64,000 bases of DNA from Mesorhizobium sp. WSM3859 (GTDB lineage Bacteria; Pseudomonadota; Alphaproteobacteria; Rhizobiales; Rhizobiaceae): positions 1 to 64,000 of the forward strand of contig NZ_NSGG01000012.1 of the NCBI RefSeq assembly GCF_002295065.1, read 5' to 3'. A program made the position numbers and the translations under genes. The notes below the pieces were generated by a model that was not told the DNA's origin, did no database searches, and saw only the letters and a program-made list of their open reading frames with translations. This document shows positions 16,513 through 25,067 of the stretch, in pieces. Positions within the stretch are counted from its first letter, which is position 1, and the number at the start of each line of letters is the position of its first letter.

Positions 16513-17814
16513 ATGGCTTCGCGTTCGACAGGTTTCAATTCCGGTCTCGATATCGGCAAATCCTATTATGTCGCGACGGCCAATCCGGCGCCCGACCATC
16601 CGGCACTTGCCGGCGATGTCGAAGCCGACCTGGTGGTGGTGGGCGGCGGCTGCACCGGCCTTTCGGCGGCGCTGCATGCGGCTGAACGCGGGCTGAAGGT
16701 GGTGCTGCTCGAGGGCGGTAAGATCGGCTGGGGCGCCTCGGGCCGCAATGGCGGCCAGATGATCCCCGGGCTGCGCAAGGGCGCCAAGGGGCTGGTCAAG
16801 TCCTTCGGGCCGGAGCGGGCGAAGGCGCTGTTCGACCTCGCCTTCGAGGCACGCGGGCTGGTGCTCGACATCATCGAGCGCTACGGCATCGAATGCGATC
16901 TGCGCCAGACCGGGCACCTGGTCGGCGCGGTCAGCGCTTCGGATGTGCGCGACTTCGAAGACGAAGCCGAATGCCTCGCCAAGGTGATGAAGTTCACCGA
17001 TGTCGAGATCCTGTCGGCGGCTGAGGCGCGGCAGATGGTCGACACGCCCTACCAAGGCGCGGTGTTCGAGCCGCTCGGCGGCCACATGCATCCGCTCAAC
17101 TACACGCTGGGGCTTGCCCGCGCGGCGGTCAGCGCCGGCGTCGTCATCCATGAGAATTCGGTTGCGGTCCGGCTGGAGCGCGAGCCGTCGATCCGGGTGT
17201 TCACCGACAAAGGATCGGTCCGGGCCCGGCATGTTGTGCTGGCCGGCGATGCGCTGTTGAAAGGATTGGAGCCGCGCGTCAACAGCCGCATCATGCCGGT
17301 CGGCAACTACATCGTCGCCACCGAGCCGCTGGACGGAAAGGCCGACGTCATCCCGGCCAATGTCGCCGTCTCGGACACGCTGTTCGTGGTCAACTACTAC
17401 CGCATGTCGGCGGATGGCCGCCTGCTGTTCGGCGGCGGCGAGCGCTACACGCCGTCGCCGCCGGCCGACATCGCCGGCTTCGTGCGGCCGCATTTGGAAA
17501 AGACCTTTCCACAACTCAAGGGCTGCCGCATCTACCACGCGTGGGGCGGGCTGGTGTCGGTGACGACGTCGCGCCTGCCGCATGTCGGGCACTATGGCGA
17601 GGTCTATTTCGCGCATGGCTATTCCGGCAAGGGCGTCATCCTGTCGACGCTGTCGGGCAAGCTTTTGGCGGAAGCGATCACAGGCGACGCCTCGCGGCTC
17701 GACCTGTTCTCGACGCTGACGCCGATGCCGTTCCCCGGCGGCACCGCGTTGCGCGGGCCGCTCTATGTGCTCGGCATGCTTTGGTACGCCATGCGCGACC
17801 GGCTCAGGCACTGA
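16513..17814 (+). CDS. puuB: Gamma-glutamylputrescine oxidase-like FAD oxidoreductase
   Basis: A 433-residue DAO-family flavoenzyme. The FAD dinucleotide fold is at residues about 38-70 (DLVVVGGGCTGLSAAL), then GWGASGRNGGQMIPGL, GGHMHPLNYTLGLARAA, and the C-terminal GLVSVTTSRLPHVG and GYSGKGVILSTLSGKLLAEAI. It would oxidise the gamma-glutamyl amine made by the upstream ligase to the aldehyde. ATG at 16513 is preferred over a GTG two codons upstream that overlaps the puuA stop. Co-transcribed with the puuA-like gene. Confidence 0.88.
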   Translation: MASRSTGFNSGLDIGKSYYVATANPAPDHPALAGDVEADLVVVGGGCTGLSAALHAAERGLKVVLLEGGKIGWGASGRNGGQMIPGLRKGAKGLVKSFGPERAKALFDLAFEARGLVLDIIERYGIECDLRQTGHLVGAVSASDVRDFEDEAECLAKVMKFTDVEILSAAEARQMVDTPYQGAVFEPLGGHMHPLNYTLGLARAAVSAGVVIHENSVAVRLEREPSIRVFTDKGSVRARHVVLAGDALLKGLEPRVNSRIMPVGNYIVATEPLDGKADVIPANVAVSDTLFVVNYYRMSADGRLLFGGGERYTPSPPADIAGFVRPHLEKTFPQLKGCRIYHAWGGLVSVTTSRLPHVGHYGEVYFAHGYSGKGVILSTLSGKLLAEAITGDASRLDLFSTLTPMPFPGGTALRGPLYVLGMLWYAMRDRLRH

Positions 17815-17826
17815 GGGTCTATTGAT

Positions 17827-17885
17827 ATTCAGGTGAGGCCGGCCTGCAAATGGCGGTCTCCTGCGCTTCCGGTGCTTACCTGAAT
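17827..17885. repeat. Family C hairpin repeat, short copy
   Basis: ATTCAGGT and ACCTGAAT bracket a segment (GAGGCCGGCCTGC..CTCCTGCGCTTCCGGTGCT) shared with the longer copy at 44866-44985. It lies just downstream of the puuB-like gene. Confidence 0.75.
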
Positions 17886-17980
17886 CCCAACAGACCCCGG
17901 GCTGGCTTTCCTGCCCCCGGCGTGGCTAATGTTTGGCGGCGCCGGGGACGAGTCTTCGGTGTTGCAGCTAGGGAAGACCG

Positions 17981-18769
17981 ATGAACATCGAGCCGGGCCG
18001 ACTGACGAAGAAGGAACGACATGAGCTGATCCTGTCGGAGGTCCGGCGCTCCGCCTCGATCCGTATCTCGAAGCTGGCGCGCCGCATCGGCGTCGCCGGC
18101 GAGACCATCCGCCGCGATCTGATCGAGCTCGGTGATGCGGGGCTCATCAACCGCACCTATGGCGGCGCCACTATCTCGCTGGTGACGTCGGAACCGGTGA
18201 TCGCCGAACGCGGCCTTACAATGGTCGAGGAGCGGGCCCGCATCGGGCGCGGCGCGGCCGGGCTGATCGAGAAAGGCTCGATCGTGATGATCGACGGCGG
18301 GTCGACCACCTACGAGGTGGCGCGCAGCCTGTCGCAACACGGCCGAGACCTGACGATTATCACCAACTCCATCGGCGTCGCCTCGGTGGCCGGTGCCAAT
18401 CCCGGCTTCCGCGTCATCCTCTGCCCCGGCACCTATGACAGCCGCGAGGCCGCGGTGCTGGGCGAGGACACGGTCGAATTCGTGCGCCGCTACAATGCCG
18501 ACGTCGCCATCATCGGCGCCTCGGCGCTGAACGCCGAGGGGCCGAGCGACATGATCTCGGGCGCGGCGGCGGTGAAGCGGGCGATGATGAGGCGGTCGCT
18601 GTCGACGATGCTGGTCGTCACCAACGACAAGTTCGGCCGCAGCGGCCTGGAGCGCGTCTGCGCGCTGAACGAGATTTCCGATGTCGTCACCGACAGCGAG
18701 CCGGCAGCCGAACTGCGCGCCGCGATCGACGAGGCGGGCGGCGAGCTGCACGTCTTTGCCGACGGTTAG
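17981..18769 (+). CDS. DeoR/GlpR family regulator
   Basis: A 262-residue regulator. The N-terminal DeoR helix-turn-helix (KKERHELILSEVRRSASIRISKLARRIGVAGETIRRDL) is followed by the sugar-phosphate sensing domain (IDGGSTTYEVARSL, TIITNSIGVA, GASALNAEGPSDM, VVTNDKFGRSGLERV). Such proteins usually sense phosphorylated sugars. No obvious target is adjacent: the upstream neighbour is puuB on the same strand and the downstream gene is convergent. Confidence 0.88.
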   Translation: MNIEPGRLTKKERHELILSEVRRSASIRISKLARRIGVAGETIRRDLIELGDAGLINRTYGGATISLVTSEPVIAERGLTMVEERARIGRGAAGLIEKGSIVMIDGGSTTYEVARSLSQHGRDLTIITNSIGVASVAGANPGFRVILCPGTYDSREAAVLGEDTVEFVRRYNADVAIIGASALNAEGPSDMISGAAAVKRAMMRRSLSTMLVVTNDKFGRSGLERVCALNEISDVVTDSEPAAELRAAIDEAGGELHVFADG

Positions 18770-18800
18770 GGCTGTAGCCGGCTAGTCTCTTTGTTGTTGC

Positions 18801-18867
18801 GCAATTCCGGACGGAAGGCTACGGCGAGTCGCCGAGCCCAACCGCTGCGCACTTTTCCTGGAATTGC
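18801..18867. repeat. Family D repeat, copy 2
   Basis: GCAATTCCGGACGGAAGG through CTTTTCCTGGAATTGC, inverted at both ends. It lies between the convergent DeoR and ATC-hydrolase-like genes, one base from the latter's stop codon, where it could act as a bidirectional end of transcription. Confidence 0.75.
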
Positions 18868-18868
18868 T

Positions 18869-19375
18869 TTAGGCGTCGCGGTTGGTCAGCGCGATGTGGC
18901 AACAGTCGGAGCCGTGGCCCGGCGTCCAGGTGACATTGGCGAAGCGCACGCCGGTCGCCTCGAACAGGCCGCGGTCGAAGGCGCCGGCGATGCGGCAGAG
19001 CGTGGCAAGTTTTTCCTCGCCGACGCCGGCCTCGGCCCAGGCGTCCTTCAGCGGGCAGCGCTTTACCTTGAAGGCGATGTGGTCCGGCCCGCGATCGACG
19101 TCGGTCGGATACATGCGCCCGCCGTCAGGGCTGACGGAGAGGAACGCTTCGCCGATCGCCGGCGCGTCGTTGGGGCCGAAGTTGGCGAAAGCCGCTGCCG
19201 CGACTTCCCGGCCGCGCTTCTCGATGCTGCGGATCATCACCGCCTCGGCCTTCTCGGCGCCGAGCTCGGCGATCAGTTCGTCGAGGATCAGGCGGTAGAG
19301 ATCGGCGCGGTTGCGGAAGGCGGAATCAAGCTCGCGCGACAGTTTTTCGGCTCTGGCGGCGTGGGGGTCGGTCAT
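18869..19375 (-). CDS. L-2-amino-thiazoline-4-carboxylate hydrolase family protein
   Basis: A 168-residue soluble protein. The pattern HIAFKVKRCPLKDAWAEAGV, EEKLATLCRIAGAFDRGLFE and FANVTWTPGHGSDCCHIAL resembles the ATC hydrolase family, which opens a thiazoline ring in cysteine formation. The two cysteine positions (RCP and DCCH) fit the family's conserved cysteines. It follows the peptide-type ABC operon on the same strand after a 65-bp gap carrying repeat E, so a link between uptake and ring opening is possible but unproven. Confidence 0.7.
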   Translation of the reverse strand: MTDPHAARAEKLSRELDSAFRNRADLYRLILDELIAELGAEKAEAVMIRSIEKRGREVAAAAFANFGPNDAPAIGEAFLSVSPDGGRMYPTDVDRGPDHIAFKVKRCPLKDAWAEAGVGEEKLATLCRIAGAFDRGLFEATGVRFANVTWTPGHGSDCCHIALTNRDA

Positions 19376-19398
19376 GACGCATCCTGATTTTGTAGTTT

Positions 19399-19447
19399 GA
19401 CCATGATCTTGTCCGCAGATCGGTTGCCACTTTGCGGGATCATGGTC
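19399..19447. repeat. Family E repeat, copy 2
   Basis: GACCATGATC and GATCATGGTC flank a CTTGTCCGCAGATCGG..CCACTTTGCGG core. The stop codon of the OppF-like ATPase gene (19440-19442) lies inside it. Confidence 0.75.
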
Positions 19448-20216
19448 GGTTCCTGATCAGTCTTGGTGTCGCCGCGACCAGCGCCTTGCCGATCGCCGAT
19501 TGCGGTTTGGCGATGACGTCGCGGGCATCGCCGCTCTCGGCGATCCGACCGGCATCGAGGATGACGACGCGATGGGCGACGGCGCGGATGACACCGAGAT
19601 CATGCGAAATGAACAGATAGGCGATGCGTTCCTGCCGTTGCAGGTCGAGCAGCAATTCCAGGATCTGTCCACGCACCGATACGTCGAGCGCCGAGACGGC
19701 CTCATCGAGCACGATCAGCGACGGCCGCGTGGCGATGGCGCGCGCGATCGCAACGCGCTGGCGCTGGCCGCCGGAAATCTCGTGGATGGCGCGCGCAGCA
19801 AGGCCGGCGTCGAGGCCGACGCGCTCCAGCAGTGCCGCGATCCGGCGCGGGCGATCGGCGCGCGAAGCGATGTTATGGGTGCGCAAAGGGTCGTCGAGCA
19901 CGCGCGCCACGGTGGCGCGGGGATTGAAGGCGGCGAGCGGATCCTGGAACACCATTTGCACCTTCGCGCGCTTGGCGCGCAGCGTAGCGCCCGACAGCGC
20001 AAGCAAGTCCTGCCCTTCGAAATCAATGCGGCCGGCATCGGGCTCGATCAGCCGCAGCACCAGCTTGGCGATCGTAGATTTGCCGCTGCCGGAGGGGCCG
20101 GCAACCGCCAGCGTTTCGGCCGGGTTGATTTCGAAGGACACGTCGTCGACTGCCGCGAAAGGCTTGCCGCCGCGGCGGTAGCGCTTGGCGAGACTGGAGA
20201 CGGTAAGCACGCTCAT
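19440..20216 (-). CDS. Peptide/nickel-type ABC importer ATPase (OppF/DppF-like)
   Basis: A 258-residue single-NBD ATPase: Walker A GPSGSGKSTIAK near residue 37, Q-loop VFQDPLAAFNPR, signature ISGGQRQRVAIARA, Walker B LIVLDEAVSALD (Ala where Pro is usual) and the switch histidine in FISHDLGVI. It partners the ATPase encoded just upstream (4-bp overlap) to drive the OppB/OppC-like permeases. Its last codons are formed by a family E repeat. Confidence 0.92.
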   Translation of the reverse strand: MSVLTVSSLAKRYRRGGKPFAAVDDVSFEINPAETLAVAGPSGSGKSTIAKLVLRLIEPDAGRIDFEGQDLLALSGATLRAKRAKVQMVFQDPLAAFNPRATVARVLDDPLRTHNIASRADRPRRIAALLERVGLDAGLAARAIHEISGGQRQRVAIARAIATRPSLIVLDEAVSALDVSVRGQILELLLDLQRQERIAYLFISHDLGVIRAVAHRVVILDAGRIAESGDARDVIAKPQSAIGKALVAATPRLIRNRP

Positions 20217-21211
20217 GCCGGGCTGCCTTGCCGGTCGAACAAGGGCTCCGCGTCGAGACCGAGATGGGCGTCGAGCAATGCGCGCGTGTAGGCGTGGCGC
20301 GGCGCGTTGAGGATCTGGTCGGTCTCGCCGAGTTCGACCAGTTCGCCATGGCGCAGCACCGCGATACGATCGGCAAGGGAAGCTGCGAGCGCGATGTCGT
20401 GGCTGATGAAGATGAGCGTCATGCCGTCCTCGGCCACCAACCGGCGGATCAGGGAAACGATCTCGGCCTGGACGATGGTGTCGAGCGCGCTGGTCGCTTC
20501 GTCGGCGATCAGGAGTTTCGGTGCGGCGGCGATTGCCGCGGCGATGGCCACGCGCTGCTTCTGGCCGCCGGAGAGCTGGTGGGGGTAGGCGTGGAGGGTG
20601 GCGTCGAGATTGGGGAGGCGGACGCGTTCGAGCAGGGTTTTGGCCTTGGCGATGGCTTCGCGCCAAGTGAGGTGGAGATGCGTGTGCGCGACCTCGGCGA
20701 TCTGCTTGCCGATTGGCATGACCGGGTCGAGGCTGGAGGAGGGGTCCTGGAAGACAAAGCCGATGTCGCGACCGAGGAGGGGGTGGCTTGTGGCAAGTGC
20801 GGACGGTTGGCGATCCTTCGCCCCCCTCTCTGTCCTGCCGGACATCTCCCCCTCAAGGGGGGAGATTACGCTGTGATCTCCGCCTTCGCCAATCTTCGAG
20901 GCCGCAAGAAGAGGGCCGGCGACGGAACTGCCAATCTCCCCCCTTGAGGGGGAGATGTCCGGCAGGACAGAGAGGGGGGCCTTGGCGCCAGCGCTTGCCG
21001 GCAGGAACCAATCCATGCGTCCGCCAATCTCCACACCCCTCGCCAACAACCCCGCAACCGCCAGTGCCAGGGTGCTCTTGCCCGAGCCGCTTTCGCCAAT
21101 GATCGCCAGGCGCTCGCCTGCGAGAACGTCCAGGCTCACACCTTTCAGCGCCGCCACACCGTCGCGCTGATACCGCACCGACAGATCCCGAATGGAAAGC
21201 AACACCGTCAC
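20213..21211 (-). CDS. Peptide/nickel-type ABC importer ATPase (OppD/DppD-like) with in-frame repeat insertion
   Basis: A 332-residue NBD. It has Walker A GESGSGKSTLAL near residue 37, Q-loop VFQDPSSSLDP near 151, signature LSGGQKQRVAIAAA, Walker B LLIADEATSALD and FISHDIALA. About 60-65 extra residues lie between Walker A and the Q-loop (residues about 75-138). They are encoded by a dispersed repeat with 47-bp perfect inverted arms, and the frame stays open across it. OppD-like domains normally have only 20-30 residues there. GTG at 21211 overlaps the OppC-like stop by 4 bp. Whether the protein still works is unknown. Confidence 0.9.
   Translation of the reverse strand: MTVLLSIRDLSVRYQRDGVAALKGVSLDVLAGERLAIIGESGSGKSTLALAVAGLLARGVEIGGRMDWFLPASAGAKAPLSVLPDISPSRGEIGSSVAGPLLAASKIGEGGDHSVISPLEGEMSGRTERGAKDRQPSALATSHPLLGRDIGFVFQDPSSSLDPVMPIGKQIAEVAHTHLHLTWREAIAKAKTLLERVRLPNLDATLHAYPHQLSGGQKQRVAIAAAIAAAPKLLIADEATSALDTIVQAEIVSLIRRLVAEDGMTLIFISHDIALAASLADRIAVLRHGELVELGETDQILNAPRHAYTRALLDAHLGLDAEPLFDRQGSPA
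20821..20979. repeat. Family A palindromic repeat inserted in a coding frame
   Basis: Left arm 20821-20867 and right arm 20933-20979 are perfect 47-base inverted copies around a 65-base centre. The whole is 159 bases, exactly 53 codons. Centre and flanks (CCTTCG before, GCGCCAGCG-like after) match the intergenic copy at 37975-38130, which shows a mobile or dispersed element rather than native coding sequence. Confidence 0.9.
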
Positions 21212-22038
21212 GACAGGCTCCTGCGCACTGCGGTGCTTTCCACCACGCCCTCCCCAGCGAGATAGACGCCGAGAACGGTCAGCACGAGCGCAACGCCGGG
21301 AACGATCGACAGAAACGGGGCGGTTCGCAAAACAGTGCGCCCCTCGGAGATCATGCCGCCCCAGGTGACGCGGTTGGGGTCGCCGAGCCCAAGGAAGGAG
21401 AGCGCTGCCTCTGTCAGGATCGCCGCCGCGACGATCACGGAAGACAGCGCCAGCACCGGCGGGAGCGCGTTGGGAAGCACCTCGCGAAAAGCAATCTCCA
21501 GCGGGTGCATGCCGATGACGCGCGCGCCGGCAACATAGTCGCGTTCGCGGATCGAGAGAACCTCCGCGCGGGCGACGCGCGCGGGTCCGGTCCAGGCGCC
21601 GAGCGTGATCGCGGCGACGACGACGCCCAGCGAGGGACCGACAATGCTGACAAAGGCGAGCGCGAGAAGAAAGCTCGGCACGGTCTGAAAGGCGTCGGTG
21701 ATGCGCATGAGCGCCTCGTCGATCAGGCCGCCGGCGAAGCCGGCCAGAGTACCGACAACGGCACCGATCAGGAGCGCCGCCGCGGCTGCCGCCAGCCCAA
21801 CCGCGAGCGAGGTGCGGGCGCCGTGGAAAAGCTCGGCCAGCACGTCGCGGCCGAGGCGGTCGGTACCGAGCGGCAGCGACCAGTCCTGAAATGGCGGCAG
21901 CAGCGCCGGGCCGGCGATCGCCTGCGGGTCGCCCGGGAAGAGCAGCGGCGCCGCCAGCGCCATCGCGGCCAGCAGGGCGAGGATAAGCGCGCCCGCGACC
22001 GCTTCCGGGGTGCGGAAGAAATGGCGTAGCCAGTTCAT
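21208..22038 (-). CDS. Peptide/nickel-type ABC importer permease (OppC/DppC-like)
   Basis: A 276-residue membrane protein with an N-terminal membrane segment (residues about 13-33), LGTDRLGRDVLAELFHGARTSL (the DppC signature), then four to five further segments and the EAA-type loop AGARVIGMHPLEIAFREVLPNALP. Overlaps the OppB-like gene by 4 bp upstream and the OppD-like gene by 4 bp downstream. Confidence 0.93.
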   Translation of the reverse strand: MNWLRHFFRTPEAVAGALILALLAAMALAAPLLFPGDPQAIAGPALLPPFQDWSLPLGTDRLGRDVLAELFHGARTSLAVGLAAAAAALLIGAVVGTLAGFAGGLIDEALMRITDAFQTVPSFLLALAFVSIVGPSLGVVVAAITLGAWTGPARVARAEVLSIRERDYVAGARVIGMHPLEIAFREVLPNALPPVLALSSVIVAAAILTEAALSFLGLGDPNRVTWGGMISEGRTVLRTAPFLSIVPGVALVLTVLGVYLAGEGVVESTAVRRSLS

Positions 22039-23021
22039 GCGCTTGCCTCGCCTGCGCCGACGCGCGGATCGAGGACAGCGTAGGCGAGGTCGACCAGAAG
22101 GTTGATGATGACGACGAGGATGGCGCTAACCAGGATGATGCCGAGCAGCAGCGGCGTGTCGCGTCCGGCCACGGCTTCCTGCGCCAGGCGGCCGAGGCCG
22201 GGCACGGCAAAGACGCTCTCGATGACGACGCTGCCGCCAAGCATCTGAGCCGATTGCAGGCCGAGCATGGTGACCAATGGCAAGAGCGCGTTGCGGGCAA
22301 CATGAGCAAGCACGATGCGGCGCCGCGTCAATCCCCTCGCGCGAGCGGCAAGGACAAAATCCTGCCGCCAGGCCTCGGCCATGCCGGCGCGCATCATGCG
22401 CAGATAGAGCGCCAGATAGATGAAGCCGAGCGCCGAGACCGGCAATACGAGATGGATGGCGATGTCGGTGGCGCGGGAAAACCCGGTTTTGCCGGAGGCG
22501 ATGGTCTCGATGCCGCCGATCGGTAGCCAGCGCAAATCGACGGCGAAGACGACGATGAGCACAAGGCCGAGCCAGAAGCCGGGCACGGCATAGAGCGCCA
22601 GCGATCCGATCGACAGGAAGCGGTCGCGAAAGCTGCCAGGTCGCGCACCGGCATAGACGCCGAGCGCGGAGCCGAGGCCGAAGGAAAGCGCGGTGGCGCT
22701 GCCCATCAGGACCAGCGTGGTCGGCAAGCGTTCAAGGATGATGTCGCGGATCGGCCGCGAGAAGGTGACGGACTGCCCGAGATCGAAATGCAGCAGCGCC
22801 CAGAGGTAGTTGGCGAGCCGCGTCAGTTCCGACTGGTCGAGGCCCCAGCGGTGGCGCAGCAGTTCGATCATGCCGGCGTCGCCGCCGGTCGAGACGATAT
22901 AGGCGTCGACCGCATCGCCTGGCGCGGCTTCGAGAAGAAGGAAGCTGCCGATGACGACGATGAGCAGCACGAAGACGCTGCCGACGAGACGGCGGCGGAG
23001 GAGGCGGAGGGCGCGGGTCAT
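22035..23021 (-). CDS. Peptide/nickel-type ABC importer permease (OppB/DppB-like)
   Basis: A 328-residue membrane protein with six predicted membrane segments. Typical DppB features: VLLIVVIGSFLLLEAAPGD near the N-terminus, GQSVTFSRPIRDIILERLPTTL, the EAA-type loop VLAARARGLTRRRIVLAHVARNALLP and ETVF-like VIESVFAVPGLGRLAQEAV. Coupled to the OppC-like gene by an ATGA overlap. A 102-bp gap separates it from the binding-protein gene. Confidence 0.93.
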   Translation of the reverse strand: MTRALRLLRRRLVGSVFVLLIVVIGSFLLLEAAPGDAVDAYIVSTGGDAGMIELLRHRWGLDQSELTRLANYLWALLHFDLGQSVTFSRPIRDIILERLPTTLVLMGSATALSFGLGSALGVYAGARPGSFRDRFLSIGSLALYAVPGFWLGLVLIVVFAVDLRWLPIGGIETIASGKTGFSRATDIAIHLVLPVSALGFIYLALYLRMMRAGMAEAWRQDFVLAARARGLTRRRIVLAHVARNALLPLVTMLGLQSAQMLGGSVVIESVFAVPGLGRLAQEAVAGRDTPLLLGIILVSAILVVIINLLVDLAYAVLDPRVGAGEASA

Positions 23022-23123
23022 GGCGAAAGGACGCTGCTCGCAATCCTCCGAGGTCGCGCTCTACGGTAAGGAACTCTCATTCTCGAAGCTGAGCACCCCG
23101 ACTGCCGATCCGCAAGTGCCGGA

Positions 23124-24734
23124 TCAGCCCGCCAAATAGGTGTCCGCCCAGTTCGACACCGCCCAGCGCGGGTTGTTGGCGATGTTGCCCACCCTATCGC
23201 GCGCGACGCTGATAAAACTCCACTCCGCAACGTTGATCAGCGGCAAATCGGCAGCCACCTTCTTCTGGAACTCCTTGTAGAGCTCGGTGCGAGCCGAGGT
23301 GTCGAGCGTCTCGGACGCCTTGACGATCAGCGCGTCGAGCTCTGCGTTCTTGTAGCCGCCCTGGTTGGAGAAGGGGACGCCGTCGGGAATGCCGCTCTGC
23401 ACCAGGATGGTGGTCGAGATCGCCGGATCGCCGCGGAACACCGGCGGGCCGACGGCGAGGTCGAAGGCATGGTCGGTGTAGACGGCCTTGATGTGGGCGG
23501 CCGAGTCGTTGTTGACGATCTCGGCGTCGATGCCGATGGCAGCGAGCGCCTGGCGCAGGTAATCGCCGAACTGCTTCGTCTCGTTGAAATAGGGAGCCGG
23601 CAAAAGCTTCAGCGCGAAGCGCTTGCCGTCATCGGCGCGCTTGTAACCGGCTTCGTCCAGCAGCGCATTGGCCTTGGCGACGTCGAAAGGATAGGTCGGC
23701 ACGTCGGCGGTGTAGAATTGCGGGTCGTTCTTCGGCACCGGGCCGGTGGCGGTCGCGGCGTAGCCGAGGAAGACCGTCTTGACGACGAAATCCTTGTCGA
23801 TGGCATGGGCGATTGCCTGCCGCACTTTCAGATCGGCCAGTTCCTTGCGGCGGTGGTTGATCTCGACGACGAGTTGATAGGTCAGCCCCTCATAACCCTT
23901 GGTGATGACCTTCAGTCCCGGCACCTTGGAGATCCGGTCGAGATCGGCGAGCGGCACGGCGGAGAAGGCGGCGAGCTGGATCTCTTCGGCTTCGAGCGCA
24001 GCCGCGGCGGACGTGCGGTCCGGCAGCACCTGGTAGACGATCTCGTCGAGATAGGGCTCGTCCTTACCCCAATAGGCGTCGTTCTTCGTCAGCCGGTAAT
24101 ATTGGCCGGCCTTGTATTCGGCGAATTTGAACGGACCGGTGCCGACCGGCGCGTTGTTGGCCGGGTTTTCCTCGATCTTGCCCACCTCATAAAGGTGCTT
24201 CGGCACGACGCTCGACAGCGCCGGCAGCGCGTTGCGGATCAGCTGGAACGGCGTCGGTTTGGCGAATTTGAAGATTGCGGTGAGGTCGTCCGGTGTGTCG
24301 ACGGCCTCCAGATCCTTGAACACGGTGCGGCCGAGATTCTGCAGCGGCTTCCAGATCTGCAGCGCTGAGAAGGCGACGTCGGCGGCGGTGAAGGGCTTGC
24401 CGTCATGCCATTTGACGCCGTCGCGCAATCTGAAGGTCACCGACAGGCCGTCGGCCGCACCTTCCCAGGAAAGCGCGAGCCGCGGCTGAAGCCCGTCCTT
24501 GCCGTCGAAGGAGGCTTCGGCCAGCGTCTCGACGATCTTGCTGGAGATGAAGAAGACGCCGTTGGAGGCGACGATCGCCGGGTTGAGGTTGCGCGGTTCG
24601 GAATCGGCGGCCAGAACGAGACGGCCGCCCTTCTTCGGCGTCTGCGCAAAGCCGATGGTCGGCAGCGCGGTCGAAGCCAGCAGCAGGGCCGAACCGGCCA
24701 GCAGGCCGCGGCGTGAAATCGTGAATTCGGACAT
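23124..24734 (-). CDS. ABC importer substrate-binding protein, family 5
   Basis: A 536-residue periplasmic protein with a twin-arginine-like signal (ISRRGLLAGSALLLAST, cleavage after GFAQ near residue 31). Family 5 marks: RLVLAADSEPRNLNPAI, KWHDGKPFTAADVAFS, GTGPFKFAEYKAG and LKVRQAIAHAIDKD. It delivers peptides or another small ligand to the permeases downstream. The promoter region shared with the M24 peptidase gene carries two FadR-like operator candidates. Ligand unknown; the ATC-hydrolase-like gene at the operon's end hints at a sulfur or amino acid derivative. Confidence 0.93.
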   Translation of the reverse strand: MSEFTISRRGLLAGSALLLASTALPTIGFAQTPKKGGRLVLAADSEPRNLNPAIVASNGVFFISSKIVETLAEASFDGKDGLQPRLALSWEGAADGLSVTFRLRDGVKWHDGKPFTAADVAFSALQIWKPLQNLGRTVFKDLEAVDTPDDLTAIFKFAKPTPFQLIRNALPALSSVVPKHLYEVGKIEENPANNAPVGTGPFKFAEYKAGQYYRLTKNDAYWGKDEPYLDEIVYQVLPDRTSAAAALEAEEIQLAAFSAVPLADLDRISKVPGLKVITKGYEGLTYQLVVEINHRRKELADLKVRQAIAHAIDKDFVVKTVFLGYAATATGPVPKNDPQFYTADVPTYPFDVAKANALLDEAGYKRADDGKRFALKLLPAPYFNETKQFGDYLRQALAAIGIDAEIVNNDSAAHIKAVYTDHAFDLAVGPPVFRGDPAISTTILVQSGIPDGVPFSNQGGYKNAELDALIVKASETLDTSARTELYKEFQKKVAADLPLINVAEWSFISVARDRVGNIANNPRWAVSNWADTYLAG

Positions 24735-24893
24735 CGTTCAAACTCCCCTCTTCGCACCGTGGCAGGTGCGCCAATGCCGTGATTATGGCTCTCGGCAACG
24801 GTTTCGCCAGAGACGGATTTGGCGCATCATGGCTTGGCTTTGAAATTTCCGTCCGCTGGACCAGCCAGTCGAAAGACACTCCGATGTCCTTGT

Positions 24894-24906
24894 CTGGTAG
24901 GACCAG
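24894..24906. promoter_or_regulatory. FadR-like operator candidate 1
   Basis: CTGGTAGGACCAG has 5-bp inverted arms and a 3-base spacer, matching TGGTNNNACCA of FadR/PdhR-type GntR regulators. It lies in the divergent region between the peptide-type binding protein and the M24 peptidase genes. Confidence 0.5.
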
Positions 24907-24968
24907 ATTATGACGAAGCAGGTGCCGAGGCTCAGACAGAAATCGCCCTTGGCGCCATTTGGTCAATT

Positions 24969-24981
24969 CTGGCTAGACCAG
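24969..24981. promoter_or_regulatory. FadR-like operator candidate 2
   Basis: CTGGCTAGACCAG has one mismatch between arms. It lies 87 bp upstream of the M24 peptidase start, in the same region as candidate 1. Confidence 0.4.
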
Positions 24982-25067
24982 AGCGGCCAAAATGATGCAG
25001 ATTTGACTGACAGCCATAAATCATAACGTTCGGCGCTCCTGCAGCCGATGAAGATAGGGAGAGGCAG

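Noticed and set aside
24856..24864. CTGGACCAG as a further FadR-like operator.
   Set aside because: The arms are separated by one base instead of the five-base TNNNA centre, so the spacing does not fit.
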